Positions 1-6,809 of a stretch of 64,000 bases of DNA are shown in pieces. Origin of the DNA: an uncultured Atopobium sp. (GTDB taxonomy: Bacteria; Actinomycetota; Coriobacteriia; Coriobacteriales; Atopobiaceae). The position numbers and the translations under genes were made by a program. Each line of letters opens with the position of its first letter. Position 1 is the first letter of the stretch. Where the stretch lies: contig CALIZS010000006.1 in NCBI GenBank assembly GCA_938028565.1, positions 18,050 through 82,049 on the forward strand, written 5' to 3'. The notes beneath the pieces were generated by a model, which did no database searches, was not told where the DNA came from, and saw only the letters and a list, made by a program, of their open reading frames with translations.

Positions 1-105
1 GGTTATCCCAGGTATGCCGCCTGAAATACCCACTTCCACATCTACAGGTATTGCCTCAATTCCTCTAAGAGTTGCTGTATGAACGCAAATTGTTGCTTGG
101 CTCAT
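1..105 (-). CDS. comM: ComM/YifB family Mg-chelatase-like AAA+ protein, N-terminal 35 codons (partial)
   Basis: Only the first 35 codons lie in the window; the gene runs off the left edge. The reading frame begins M-S-Q-A-T and continues with TLRGIEAIPVDVEVGISGG, which matches the start of the ComM/YifB family (typically 'SATLxGVEAxPVxVEVxIxxGLPG'). The ATG overlaps the stop codon of the upstream yraN gene in an ATGA arrangement, so the two are translationally coupled. ComM is a hexameric helicase that promotes branch migration when incoming single-stranded DNA is integrated during natural transformation; in actinobacteria the usual order is rnhB-yraN-comM-dprA. The identification rests on the N-terminus and the context only. 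Confidence 0.82.
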   Translation of the reverse strand, partial: MSQATICVHTATLRGIEAIPVDVEVGISGGIPGIT

Positions 106-620
106 TGCTCATCCCAGCTAAATGCCCCAATTAAATGTCTTAGACTTGCTGTGCTTGGAGCTACCAGATTAATAGCAACAACATCAAATCTAATAGAGGT
201 AAGTGCTGGGTGTAGCGCTGCATACATAAGTGCAAGCGTTCTGTATTTTTCCTGCTTTGCCCTATTTACAGCCAGCTCAGGCATGATGCTATCGTCTTTG
301 TTCAAAATACGTCTTGTCTTTACCTCAACAAGCACAACGTTATCGCCATCTTGAGCAACAATATCAACCTCACCAATCTGACACGTCCAATTAGTTTGGA
401 TAATTTTGTAGCCTCTTTTGATGAGGTATTTTGCAGCAATCTCCTCGCCTTTCTCGCCAATTTGGCGAGAAGACATCTCTTCTAGCGGAATTCTTCCCTC
501 TTGTGCGTCATCCTCTTCAGAAACCTTGTCCTGATCTTTTGGCTCCTCCTGTGGTGAGGGTTTCTCCTCTACTTCATTAGGCAAAGAACCTGGATACTTG
601 CTTGTGTCTTTCTTACTCAT
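102..620 (-). CDS. yraN: YraN/UPF0102 family endonuclease-like protein
   Basis: 172 aa protein of the UPF0102 family, which has a restriction-endonuclease-like fold; its biological substrate is unknown. The first ~48 residues form an acidic, Glu/Pro-rich extension unlike the compact ~120 aa family norm. The core starts at the GEKGEEIAAKYL motif (about residue 55) and carries the nuclease-like signature D86...E99-V-K101 in GEVDIVAQDGDNVVLVEVKTR-type order. I chose the ATG at 620 because AAAGGAG lies just before it; a longer frame to 662 lacks a site. It sits between rnhB and comM and overlaps comM by 4 nt. An inverted pair of the GGCGAGAA word (452-459 and 465-472) lies inside the gene. Confidence 0.88.
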   Translation of the reverse strand: MSKKDTSKYPGSLPNEVEEKPSPQEEPKDQDKVSEEDDAQEGRIPLEEMSSRQIGEKGEEIAAKYLIKRGYKIIQTNWTCQIGEVDIVAQDGDNVVLVEVKTRRILNKDDSIMPELAVNRAKQEKYRTLALMYAALHPALTSIRFDVVAINLVAPSTASLRHLIGAFSWDEQ

Positions 621-733
621 AACTCTCCTTTCATTGTGGGAGAGTTCAGTTTGCAGGAGCACTTTGACACTAACTTGACCGCTGTCTGTCTAAACAACGT
701 AATGATTCTGACGAAAGTAAAAAATATGATATT

Positions 734-786
734 ACGGGCTTGCGGCTATAGAAAAAGCCCGTTCAATCCTCTTAGAATGAACGGGT
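734..786 (-). terminator. Rho-independent terminator after rnhB with an overlapping alternative hairpin
   Basis: Read on the minus strand, CCCGTTCA (778-785) pairs with TGAACGGG (758-765), followed by a T run (752-756). The same right arm (ACGGGCT) can instead pair with AGCCCGT at 734-740, so two mutually exclusive hairpins are possible between rnhB and yraN. Confidence 0.75.
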
Positions 787-832
787 CCTTGTTTGCGTCT
801 GAAAGTTAATCTGATTGCTTAAATTGGATGTA

Positions 833-1606
833 TTAAAACAGTCTTTGCGTCTTAACAAAGTTTCCACAAAACGACGCACGATGTATAGGAGAAAGTCCCA
901 TCTCACCAATAGCTTCAATGTGTTCAGCAGAGGCATATCCTTTACATTCTGCCAGGTGATAGCCGGGGTACTCCTCGTCATAGGCCACCATAAGAGCATC
1001 TCTTGTTACCTTTGCCACAATTGAAGCGGCAGCAATAGAAGCAATGCGTGCATCGCCCTTAACAAGAGTCTTCTCTTTGGGGTGAATATGCATAGGATTT
1101 CCATCAATCAAGACGCAGTCAGGCTCAATACCTGTGTTTTTGACAGCCTGAAGCATAGCGTCTCTTAAACACTGCGCCATGCCAACTTCATCAATTCTTT
1201 GAGGAGCAATATGAGCAATGCCAATTGCTGTAGCAACTTCTTGAATTTGTGCCGCTAGAATCTCTCGCTTTGTTGCGGTTAATTTTTTAGAATCGTTTAG
1301 TCCATAGATGATAGGATCCTCTGGCAAACATACCGCACAAACCGTTAAAGGACCAGCTACAGAACCTCTGCCTACCTCATCAACGCCAACAACAAGTCCG
1401 CCTCCAGAAAGCTCCTTCTGAAAGCGATACATTTCTTCTACACGGGTCTTCTCGGCATGTTCTTTTTCAATGCGCTTTTTGGCTGATTCTAGAGCCTTGA
1501 TAACCTGTTTACGGGGGTCCTCGCTATAACGAGCTATGAGTTCGTATACCTCAGTCTCTGGGGCATCGCTTAAACGAGCAATTATGTCTTTAGCAGAATC
1601 AGCCAT
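833..1606 (-). CDS. rnhB: Ribonuclease HII
   Basis: 257 aa type 2 RNase H, which cleaves the RNA strand of RNA-DNA hybrids and misincorporated ribonucleotides in the cytoplasm. The catalytic DEDD set is visible: D76-E77 in GVDEVGRG, D168 in LIDGN and D185 in VKGDA. Residues 1-70 form the helical N-terminal extension found in many Gram-positive RNases HII, so the length is normal for that subgroup. The ATG at 1606 follows TTTGGAG. It lies downstream of rplS behind a terminator and upstream of yraN, the classical actinobacterial order. Confidence 0.96.
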   Translation of the reverse strand: MADSAKDIIARLSDAPETEVYELIARYSEDPRKQVIKALESAKKRIEKEHAEKTRVEEMYRFQKELSGGGLVVGVDEVGRGSVAGPLTVCAVCLPEDPIIYGLNDSKKLTATKREILAAQIQEVATAIGIAHIAPQRIDEVGMAQCLRDAMLQAVKNTGIEPDCVLIDGNPMHIHPKEKTLVKGDARIASIAAASIVAKVTRDALMVAYDEEYPGYHLAECKGYASAEHIEAIGEMGLSPIHRASFCGNFVKTQRLF

Positions 1607-1633
1607 GTTTTCTCCAAACTACACGACTATGGT

Positions 1634-1661
1634 ACTAAAAAAGCCGCCCGGAGGCGGCTTT
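1634..1661 (-). terminator. Rho-independent terminator after rplS
   Basis: AAGCCGCC / GGCGGCTT stem (1641-1648 with 1653-1660), 4-nt loop, followed on the minus strand by a run of seven T. Confidence 0.9.
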
Positions 1662-1680
1662 AAAGAGCATATGAAGTTGA

Positions 1681-2022
1681 TTAGCGCTTCTCGCGAAGAC
1701 GAGCAGCCTTACCAACACGATCGCGCAGGAAGTAGAGCTTAGCGCGGTGAACAACACCGTGGCGAAGAACCTCAAGCTTAGCAATCTTTGGTGAGTGAAG
1801 TGGGAAAGTACGCTCAACACCAATGCCAAAGCTGATCTTACGAACGGTAAAAGTCTCACGGGAACCCTCGCCGGAAAGACGAATGATGTCGCCCTGGAAG
1901 ACCTGCTCACGAGTACGGTCACCCTCGACAATGCGATAGTGAACCTTTACGTTGTCACCAACGCGGACCTCAGGAATGTCCTCGCGGATCTGCTGACGCT
2001 CAATAGCGCGAATGTAGTCCAT
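1681..2022 (-). CDS. rplS: 50S ribosomal protein L19
   Basis: 113 aa, normal length for L19, a protein of the 30S-50S interface. The sequence carries the family landmarks: IPEVRVGDNVKVHYRI near the start, FQGDIIRLSGEGSRETFTVRKIS in the middle, and ERTFPLHSPKI followed by RRGxVRRAKLYYLR-type residues (here RHGVVHRAKLYFLR). The start at 2022 follows GAGGAAAC. It has its own terminator and an inverted repeat about 60 nt upstream (2084-2107). Confidence 0.98.
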   Translation of the reverse strand: MDYIRAIERQQIREDIPEVRVGDNVKVHYRIVEGDRTREQVFQGDIIRLSGEGSRETFTVRKISFGIGVERTFPLHSPKIAKLEVLRHGVVHRAKLYFLRDRVGKAARLREKR

Positions 2023-2083
2023 TGTTTCCTCATCTCTAGAGGTGCCGACGCCCTTGCGAACGACACATAGTTAACACACAGAC

Positions 2084-2107
2084 GGAAAGTATACGTGAAT
2101 ACTTTCC
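2084..2107. promoter_or_regulatory. Inverted repeat upstream of rplS
   Basis: GGAAAGTAT (2084-2092) and ATACTTTCC (2099-2107) are perfect inverted arms around a 6-nt centre. There is no T run, so it is not a standard terminator of the gene above; it may be a hairpin in the rplS leader or an operator. Confidence 0.5.
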
Positions 2108-2135
2108 ACTGTACAAGGGTTAGTTTGGATAAAAC

Positions 2136-3194
2136 TTACTTTACATATCTTCTTTTACCCCAGGAACGAGGCAAGCGAAGGTCTTCAAAAATCCTTGTTG
2201 CATACCTATCGGTCATACCAGACACGTAGTCTGCTACTTGAATCTCTGGATGATCGAAGTCATGACACTTGTATTCTGCAGGAACCTCATCTAAATGGTT
2301 AACAAAGTAATCAAACAGCTCAATGATAAGGTCATATGCCTTCGGTTCTTCATATTTTGCATCGCCTGATGCGTACAGATTAGCAAACAGGAATGCTCTC
2401 ATGGTCATCATGGCACCCCACATGGAGTCGGTCATTTTAATATCCCCCACACGAGAACTCTCAGAGACAATATCGTGAACCATGTTTTCAATACGTTCAG
2501 GAGAACTATTGCCAAGAACCTCTCGAGCCTCTGTAGGAAGGTACTCCTCAGATAGTAGTCCTGCTCTTTTTGCATCGTCAATATCGTGTGTTACATAGGC
2601 GATACGGTCCGAGATAGCAACAATTCTTCCTTCAGCAGTCTCTGCTCTTAAGTTGCCTGAATGACATCTAATGCCATCAATAACCTCATGAGAAAGATTA
2701 AGACCTCTACCGTCTTTCTCCAGATATTCAACAATACGAGCACTTTGCTGATTATGAGCAAAAATATACTCATTTTTTGGATCGTCAGGATCCATTCCCC
2801 TATACAAGCTAATAGCGTGCGAAAGCGCCTTCTCGCCAATATGGCCAAACGGCGTATGACCTAAATCATGTCCAAGTGCAATTGCCTCAGTCAGGTCTTC
2901 GTTTAAGCCAAGAGGACGCGCAATTGAGCGTGCAATCTGCGAAACCTCAAGCGTATGAATAAGACGGGTCCTATAGTGGTCCCCTTCTGGGGCGAGAAAA
3001 ACCTGTGTCTTGTGAGCAAGTCTTCTGAAACTTTTGCTATGGAGGATACGGTCTCTATCACACTGATAACAGGTACGGTACTGGTCAGGTTCCTCTGCAA
3101 TCGCACGACCTTTACTTTGATCAGAAAAAGCCGCTTCAGGAGATAAGATTTGATGCTCGCGAGCTTCAAGATCTTCTCGTCTAATGGATAACAT
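2136..3194 (-). CDS. dgt: Deoxyguanosinetriphosphate triphosphohydrolase-like HD protein (dNTPase)
   Basis: 352 aa HD-superfamily phosphohydrolase expected to hydrolyse dNTPs to the nucleoside and triphosphate. The metal site is visible as H80 (RLIHTLEV), H109-D110 (ALGHDLGHTPFGH) and the later SDRIAYVTHDIDD segment. An intact motif FRRLAHKTQVF at about 57-67 is typical of Dgt-like proteins of the shorter bacterial type (~330-380 aa), so the substrate may be broader than dGTP. The start at 3194 has AAGGAGG 6 nt upstream. It follows ppdK on the same strand behind a terminator; the next gene down is rplS. Confidence 0.9.
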   Translation of the reverse strand: MLSIRREDLEAREHQILSPEAAFSDQSKGRAIAEEPDQYRTCYQCDRDRILHSKSFRRLAHKTQVFLAPEGDHYRTRLIHTLEVSQIARSIARPLGLNEDLTEAIALGHDLGHTPFGHIGEKALSHAISLYRGMDPDDPKNEYIFAHNQQSARIVEYLEKDGRGLNLSHEVIDGIRCHSGNLRAETAEGRIVAISDRIAYVTHDIDDAKRAGLLSEEYLPTEAREVLGNSSPERIENMVHDIVSESSRVGDIKMTDSMWGAMMTMRAFLFANLYASGDAKYEEPKAYDLIIELFDYFVNHLDEVPAEYKCHDFDHPEIQVADYVSGMTDRYATRIFEDLRLPRSWGKRRYVK

Positions 3195-3249
3195 AGAACC
3201 TCCTTATACCTGCATCTTTACCTCATAATAGCAGGATATTACTATCTAG

Positions 3250-3280
3250 CAAAAGAGGGCGACCGAAGCCACCCTCTAGA
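3250..3280 (-). terminator. Rho-independent terminator after ppdK
   Basis: On the minus strand GAGGG-T-GGC, TTCG loop, GTC-G-CCCTC and then TTTTG (3255-3276 stem). An extra-stable TTCG loop. Confidence 0.82.
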
Positions 3281-3308
3281 GTTTGTTGCAGTGTGTCTAG
3301 AAGAAAAC

Positions 3309-6071
3309 CTACTTAGTAGCAATCTTCTGTGGACCACCGTTAGCCTGAATCTTAGCCTGTGCTGCAGCAAGACGTGCAATTGGTACACGGTATGGAGAGC
3401 ACGAGACATAGTCAAGACCAAGGTTGTAGTACATGTGGATGGACTCTGGATCGCCACCAGTCTCACCGCAGACACCAATGGTGAGGTTAGGATTACCCTT
3501 ACGGCCACCCTCAACGCCCATACGGACGAGCTCTGCGACACCCTTATCAAGGGTTGCAAATGGGTTGGTCTTAACAATCTTGCGCTCAAGATAGAGAGGC
3601 ATGAATGCGGACTCAACGTCGTCACGAGAGAAGCCAAGGCAAGTCTGGGTGAGGTCGTTAGTACCGAAGGAGAAGAAGTCTGCGTGCTTAGCAATCTCCT
3701 CAGACATGATAGCTGCACGTGGGAGCTCAATCATGGTACCAACTGGGATGTTGAGCTCAACACCGTACTCGTCAGCAACCTGCTTAATGGTCTCTTCAAC
3801 CTCTTCACGGACCTGGATGAGCTCCTCTTCGAAGCCAACCAGAGGAACCATGATCTCTGGGCGAGGGTCAAGACCAACGCGCTTGAGCTCTGCAGCTGCA
3901 CTTGCGATAGCGCGAACCTGCATAACGTTGAGCTCTGGGTAGACAATGCCAAGGCGGCAGCCACGGAGGCCGAGCATTGGGTTTGCCTCCTGGAAGGCGT
4001 CAAACTTAGCGAGAAGAGCACGCTTTGCAGCGGCGTCCTTACCCTGCTCCTCATCATGAGCAATCTCAACGTCAAGCTCACGTGGGGAATCAAGGAACTC
4101 ATGTAGTGGTGGGTCAAGAAGACGGACAACAACGTCTTTGCCGTCCATTACCTTGAACATACCAAGGAAGTCACCCTTCTGAGCACGGCCAAGCTGCTCG
4201 ATAGCAAGCTGCTTAACGTCCTCAGAGTCTGCAAGAATGAAGTCCTGAATGAGATGCTTACGCTCACCAAGGAACATGTGCTCTGTACGGTCAAGACCAA
4301 TTGCTTCAGCGCCGTTATCAACGGAAGTCTGAGCATCTGCTGGGTTATCAGCGTTTGCACGTACGCCAATGACGCGACCACGGGACTCGTCAAGGCGGAC
4401 CTCATCTGCCCATGCAAGGATGGTCTGGAGGTCACCAGAAAGCTCTGGCTGAACAAGCTCAACAGCGCCAAGGATGACGTCACCAGTGGTACCGTCGATA
4501 GAGATTACATCGCCCTCGTTAACAACAAGGCCGGAATCAGCAACGGTGAAGCGCTTGTTAGCAGCGTCAATGCGAAGTGTATCAACACCGCAGACGCAAG
4601 GAGCGCCCATACCACGAGCAATAACAGCTGCGTGGCTGGTCTTGCCGCCGTGGGAAGTTAGGATGCCCTCTGCAGCAACCATGCCGTGGAGGTCATCTGG
4701 AGTGGTCTCCCAACGGACAAGAATACAAGGCTTGCCTGCCTCTGCAAAAGCCTCAGCGTCTGCAGAAGAGAAGACTGCAGCACCAACAGCTGCACCAGGA
4801 GAAGCGTTAAGACCCTTAGCAATGGTCTCATACTCAGCGTTAGGATCAAACTGTGGGTGCAGAAGCTGATCGAGCTGCTCAGGAGCAACGCGAGAAACAG
4901 CCTGCTCCTTAGTAATACGGCCCTCTTCGTACATCTGAATTGCAACCTTAAGTGCAGAGAGAGCAGTACGCTTACCAACACGAGTCTGAAGCATCCAGAG
5001 CTTACCATTCTCAATGGTGAACTCGATGTCCATCATGTCTGCGTAGTGATCCTCAAGAATCTCAAAGACGTGGAAGAGCTCCTCGCCTGCCTCCTTGAGT
5101 GCAGGAACCTTAACGAGATCTGCAATAGGCTCAGTATTACGAATACCAGCAACAACGTCCTCGCCCTGAGCGTTGATCAGGAAGTCGCCGTAGCGCTCGT
5201 TAGTACCATCTGCAGGGTTACGAGTAAATGCAACGCCAGTTGCAGAAGTCTCACCCTTGTTACCAAAGACCATGACCTGAACGTTAACTGCAGTACCAAG
5301 CTCATCAGGAATCTTGTTCTGCTTGCGGTAAAGGATTGCGCGGTCATTCATCCAAGAACCAAAGACTGCCTGCTCAGCAAGGCGGAGCTGGAGGTAAGGA
5401 TCAGATGGGAAGACAGCGTAGCCGTTCTTGGAGACCTCTGGGTGCTCCTTAACGTCAACGTTTGCAGCAAAGATGCCCTTGAACCAAGTTACAAGGTCAC
5501 GAAGGTCATTTGCGTCCAGCTCTGTATCAAGCTTAACGCCCTTCTCGGCCTTCTTAGCAGCAATTGCATCCTCAAAGAGCTGTCCAGAGACGCCCATAAC
5601 AACGCCAGAGAACATCTGAACAAAACGACGGTAAGAGTCCCAAGCAAAGCGCTCGTTACCAGTCTGCTTAATGAGGCCCTGAACGGACTCATCGTTAAGA
5701 CCAAGGTTAAGAACAGTGTCCATCATGCCAGGCATGGAGAATGGTGCACCAGAACGGACGGAGACAAGCAGTGGATCTTCTGCATCGCCGAGCTTCTTGC
5801 CCATGCGCTCCTCAAGGGTAGCCATAGCTGCGTCAATCTCATCAGTGACGCCCTCAGGCCAGACGTTGCCGTTGTTGGAATAAGCAACGCAAGTTTGGCA
5901 AGTAATTGAGAATCCTGGAGGTACAGGCAGGCCAATCTTAGACATCTCTGCAAGGTTTGCTCCCTTGCCACCAACAATCCACTTTGCCTCTTCTACGGAT
6001 GCGCCAGCGACCTCAGTAACATCGTTACCGGCGTGGTCCTTTCCGAAGCTGTAAACGTGCTTCTCGGACAT
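3309..6071 (-). CDS. ppdK: Pyruvate, phosphate dikinase
   Basis: 920 aa enzyme that interconverts pyruvate + ATP + Pi with PEP + AMP + PPi; in fermenters it can work in either the glycolytic or the gluconeogenic direction. The N-terminal ATP-grasp domain opens with GGKGANLAEM. The phospho-histidine swivel domain has GGKTSHAAVIARG with the catalytic His near residue 480. The C-terminal PEP/pyruvate barrel ends in GVCGETGGDP with the catalytic Cys near 868. The frame is open to 6185, but the ATG at 6071 (M-S-E-K-H) has TTTGGAG upstream and fits the family start. The target residue of the regulator, a Thr two positions before the His, is present. A half-length PPDK regulator lies directly upstream. 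Confidence 0.97.
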   Translation of the reverse strand: MSEKHVYSFGKDHAGNDVTEVAGASVEEAKWIVGGKGANLAEMSKIGLPVPPGFSITCQTCVAYSNNGNVWPEGVTDEIDAAMATLEERMGKKLGDAEDPLLVSVRSGAPFSMPGMMDTVLNLGLNDESVQGLIKQTGNERFAWDSYRRFVQMFSGVVMGVSGQLFEDAIAAKKAEKGVKLDTELDANDLRDLVTWFKGIFAANVDVKEHPEVSKNGYAVFPSDPYLQLRLAEQAVFGSWMNDRAILYRKQNKIPDELGTAVNVQVMVFGNKGETSATGVAFTRNPADGTNERYGDFLINAQGEDVVAGIRNTEPIADLVKVPALKEAGEELFHVFEILEDHYADMMDIEFTIENGKLWMLQTRVGKRTALSALKVAIQMYEEGRITKEQAVSRVAPEQLDQLLHPQFDPNAEYETIAKGLNASPGAAVGAAVFSSADAEAFAEAGKPCILVRWETTPDDLHGMVAAEGILTSHGGKTSHAAVIARGMGAPCVCGVDTLRIDAANKRFTVADSGLVVNEGDVISIDGTTGDVILGAVELVQPELSGDLQTILAWADEVRLDESRGRVIGVRANADNPADAQTSVDNGAEAIGLDRTEHMFLGERKHLIQDFILADSEDVKQLAIEQLGRAQKGDFLGMFKVMDGKDVVVRLLDPPLHEFLDSPRELDVEIAHDEEQGKDAAAKRALLAKFDAFQEANPMLGLRGCRLGIVYPELNVMQVRAIASAAAELKRVGLDPRPEIMVPLVGFEEELIQVREEVEETIKQVADEYGVELNIPVGTMIELPRAAIMSEEIAKHADFFSFGTNDLTQTCLGFSRDDVESAFMPLYLERKIVKTNPFATLDKGVAELVRMGVEGGRKGNPNLTIGVCGETGGDPESIHMYYNLGLDYVSCSPYRVPIARLAAAQAKIQANGGPQKIATK

Positions 6072-6214
6072 AACACTCCAAACTCTCAAACTGTCACACG
6101 CAAAGCGTGCACCAACACGATTGAACGTAAAGACATCAAACCAAACAAAGTTGGTTCTGTCCTCACATTCATAGTATGTTACCAACCTACGCGATTCATC
6201 TGAACAAAATAACG

Positions 6215-6240
6215 GTGAGCGGTCAATATTGACCGTTCAC
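6215..6240. promoter_or_regulatory. 26-bp near-perfect palindrome upstream of ppdK (putative operator)
   Basis: The core CGGTCAATATTGACCG (6220-6235) is perfectly palindromic and the symmetry extends outward to GTGA/TCAC on both sides with one mismatched pair, giving 26 bp. It lies between ppdK and the PPDK-regulator half gene, about 145 nt before the ppdK start. Its size and dyad symmetry suggest a homodimeric repressor or activator site. The regulator is unknown. Confidence 0.6.
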
Positions 6241-6285
6241 AGAATGATTTGTAAACTTATGGTTGCAAATTGTGAAATTCTCCAT

Positions 6286-6320
6286 AAAGAAAATGAGCAC
6301 CCCAAATGGATGCTCATTTA
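6286..6320 (-). terminator. Terminator after the half PPDK-regulator gene
   Basis: AAATGAGCA (6291-6299) pairs with TGCTCATTT (6311-6319); on the minus strand the stem is followed by TTTTCTTTAT. It closes the 131-codon gene, leaving no room for a second domain. Confidence 0.75.
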
Positions 6321-6352
6321 ACTTTTTGATATTTTGAGGCGTCAGCACTCTC

Positions 6353-6748
6353 TTAGCGAGTAACTCCCTCAAAGAATGCGCCAATTGCGTGGCTTGGCTC
6401 CTCGCCGGTAAGCGTAGAAATAACGTTTACCGCTGGTCCCAGAAGATCGATTGATGGGATAAGGCGCTGATCAAGCTCACGACGAATCTCTCTTCTCAGA
6501 GAACCATCAGCAAAGGTGTGAAAGACTGCACGAGGGCGATTCTCATCTTCATGCTCGTTGAAGTATGCACGAACATCATCAACGCTATGAATGTTTGGAA
6601 CCCTTACAATCTCTACGGATTCATCGCCAAACTGAGCAGCAGCAGCCTTAACTACTGCAGCGCCGGTCTCTCCACGAGAGTCTGACAAAACGTAGACGAT
6701 AGGCAGACCATCACCAAGAGAGTTGTTATCAATGTCAAGTGCGCTCAT
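6353..6748 (-). CDS. N-terminal half of a PPDK regulatory protein (PDRP/PpsR family), lacking the P-loop kinase domain
   Basis: 131 aa. The sequence IVYVLSDSRGETGAAVVKAA and the later IPSIDLLGP match the N-terminal half of the PDRP/PpsR (DUF299) family, whose full members are ~270-300 aa and switch PPDK or PEP synthase off and on by ADP-dependent phosphorylation and Pi-dependent dephosphorylation of a threonine. The C-terminal half with the GVSRxxKTP P-loop is absent: the frame ends in a TAA at 6353, no continuation is seen in other frames, and a terminator follows at once. Its place just before ppdK supports a link to that enzyme. It could be a stand-alone sensory domain, a stable remnant, or the partner of a separately encoded kinase half. 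The family assignment is fairly sure; the function is not. Confidence 0.75.
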   Translation of the reverse strand: MSALDIDNNSLGDGLPIVYVLSDSRGETGAAVVKAAAAQFGDESVEIVRVPNIHSVDDVRAYFNEHEDENRPRAVFHTFADGSLRREIRRELDQRLIPSIDLLGPAVNVISTLTGEEPSHAIGAFFEGVTR

Positions 6749-6809
6749 GCTGTAACCCTTTCAGTCAAGTATTCAGAAAGATACAAACATTTATCAATCT
6801 AAGCGTACC

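Noticed and set aside
4686..5909. A 407-codon open frame on the plus strand inside ppdK
   Set aside because: It is antisense to a highly conserved enzyme, has low-complexity composition typical of mirror frames, no ribosome site and no family resemblance.
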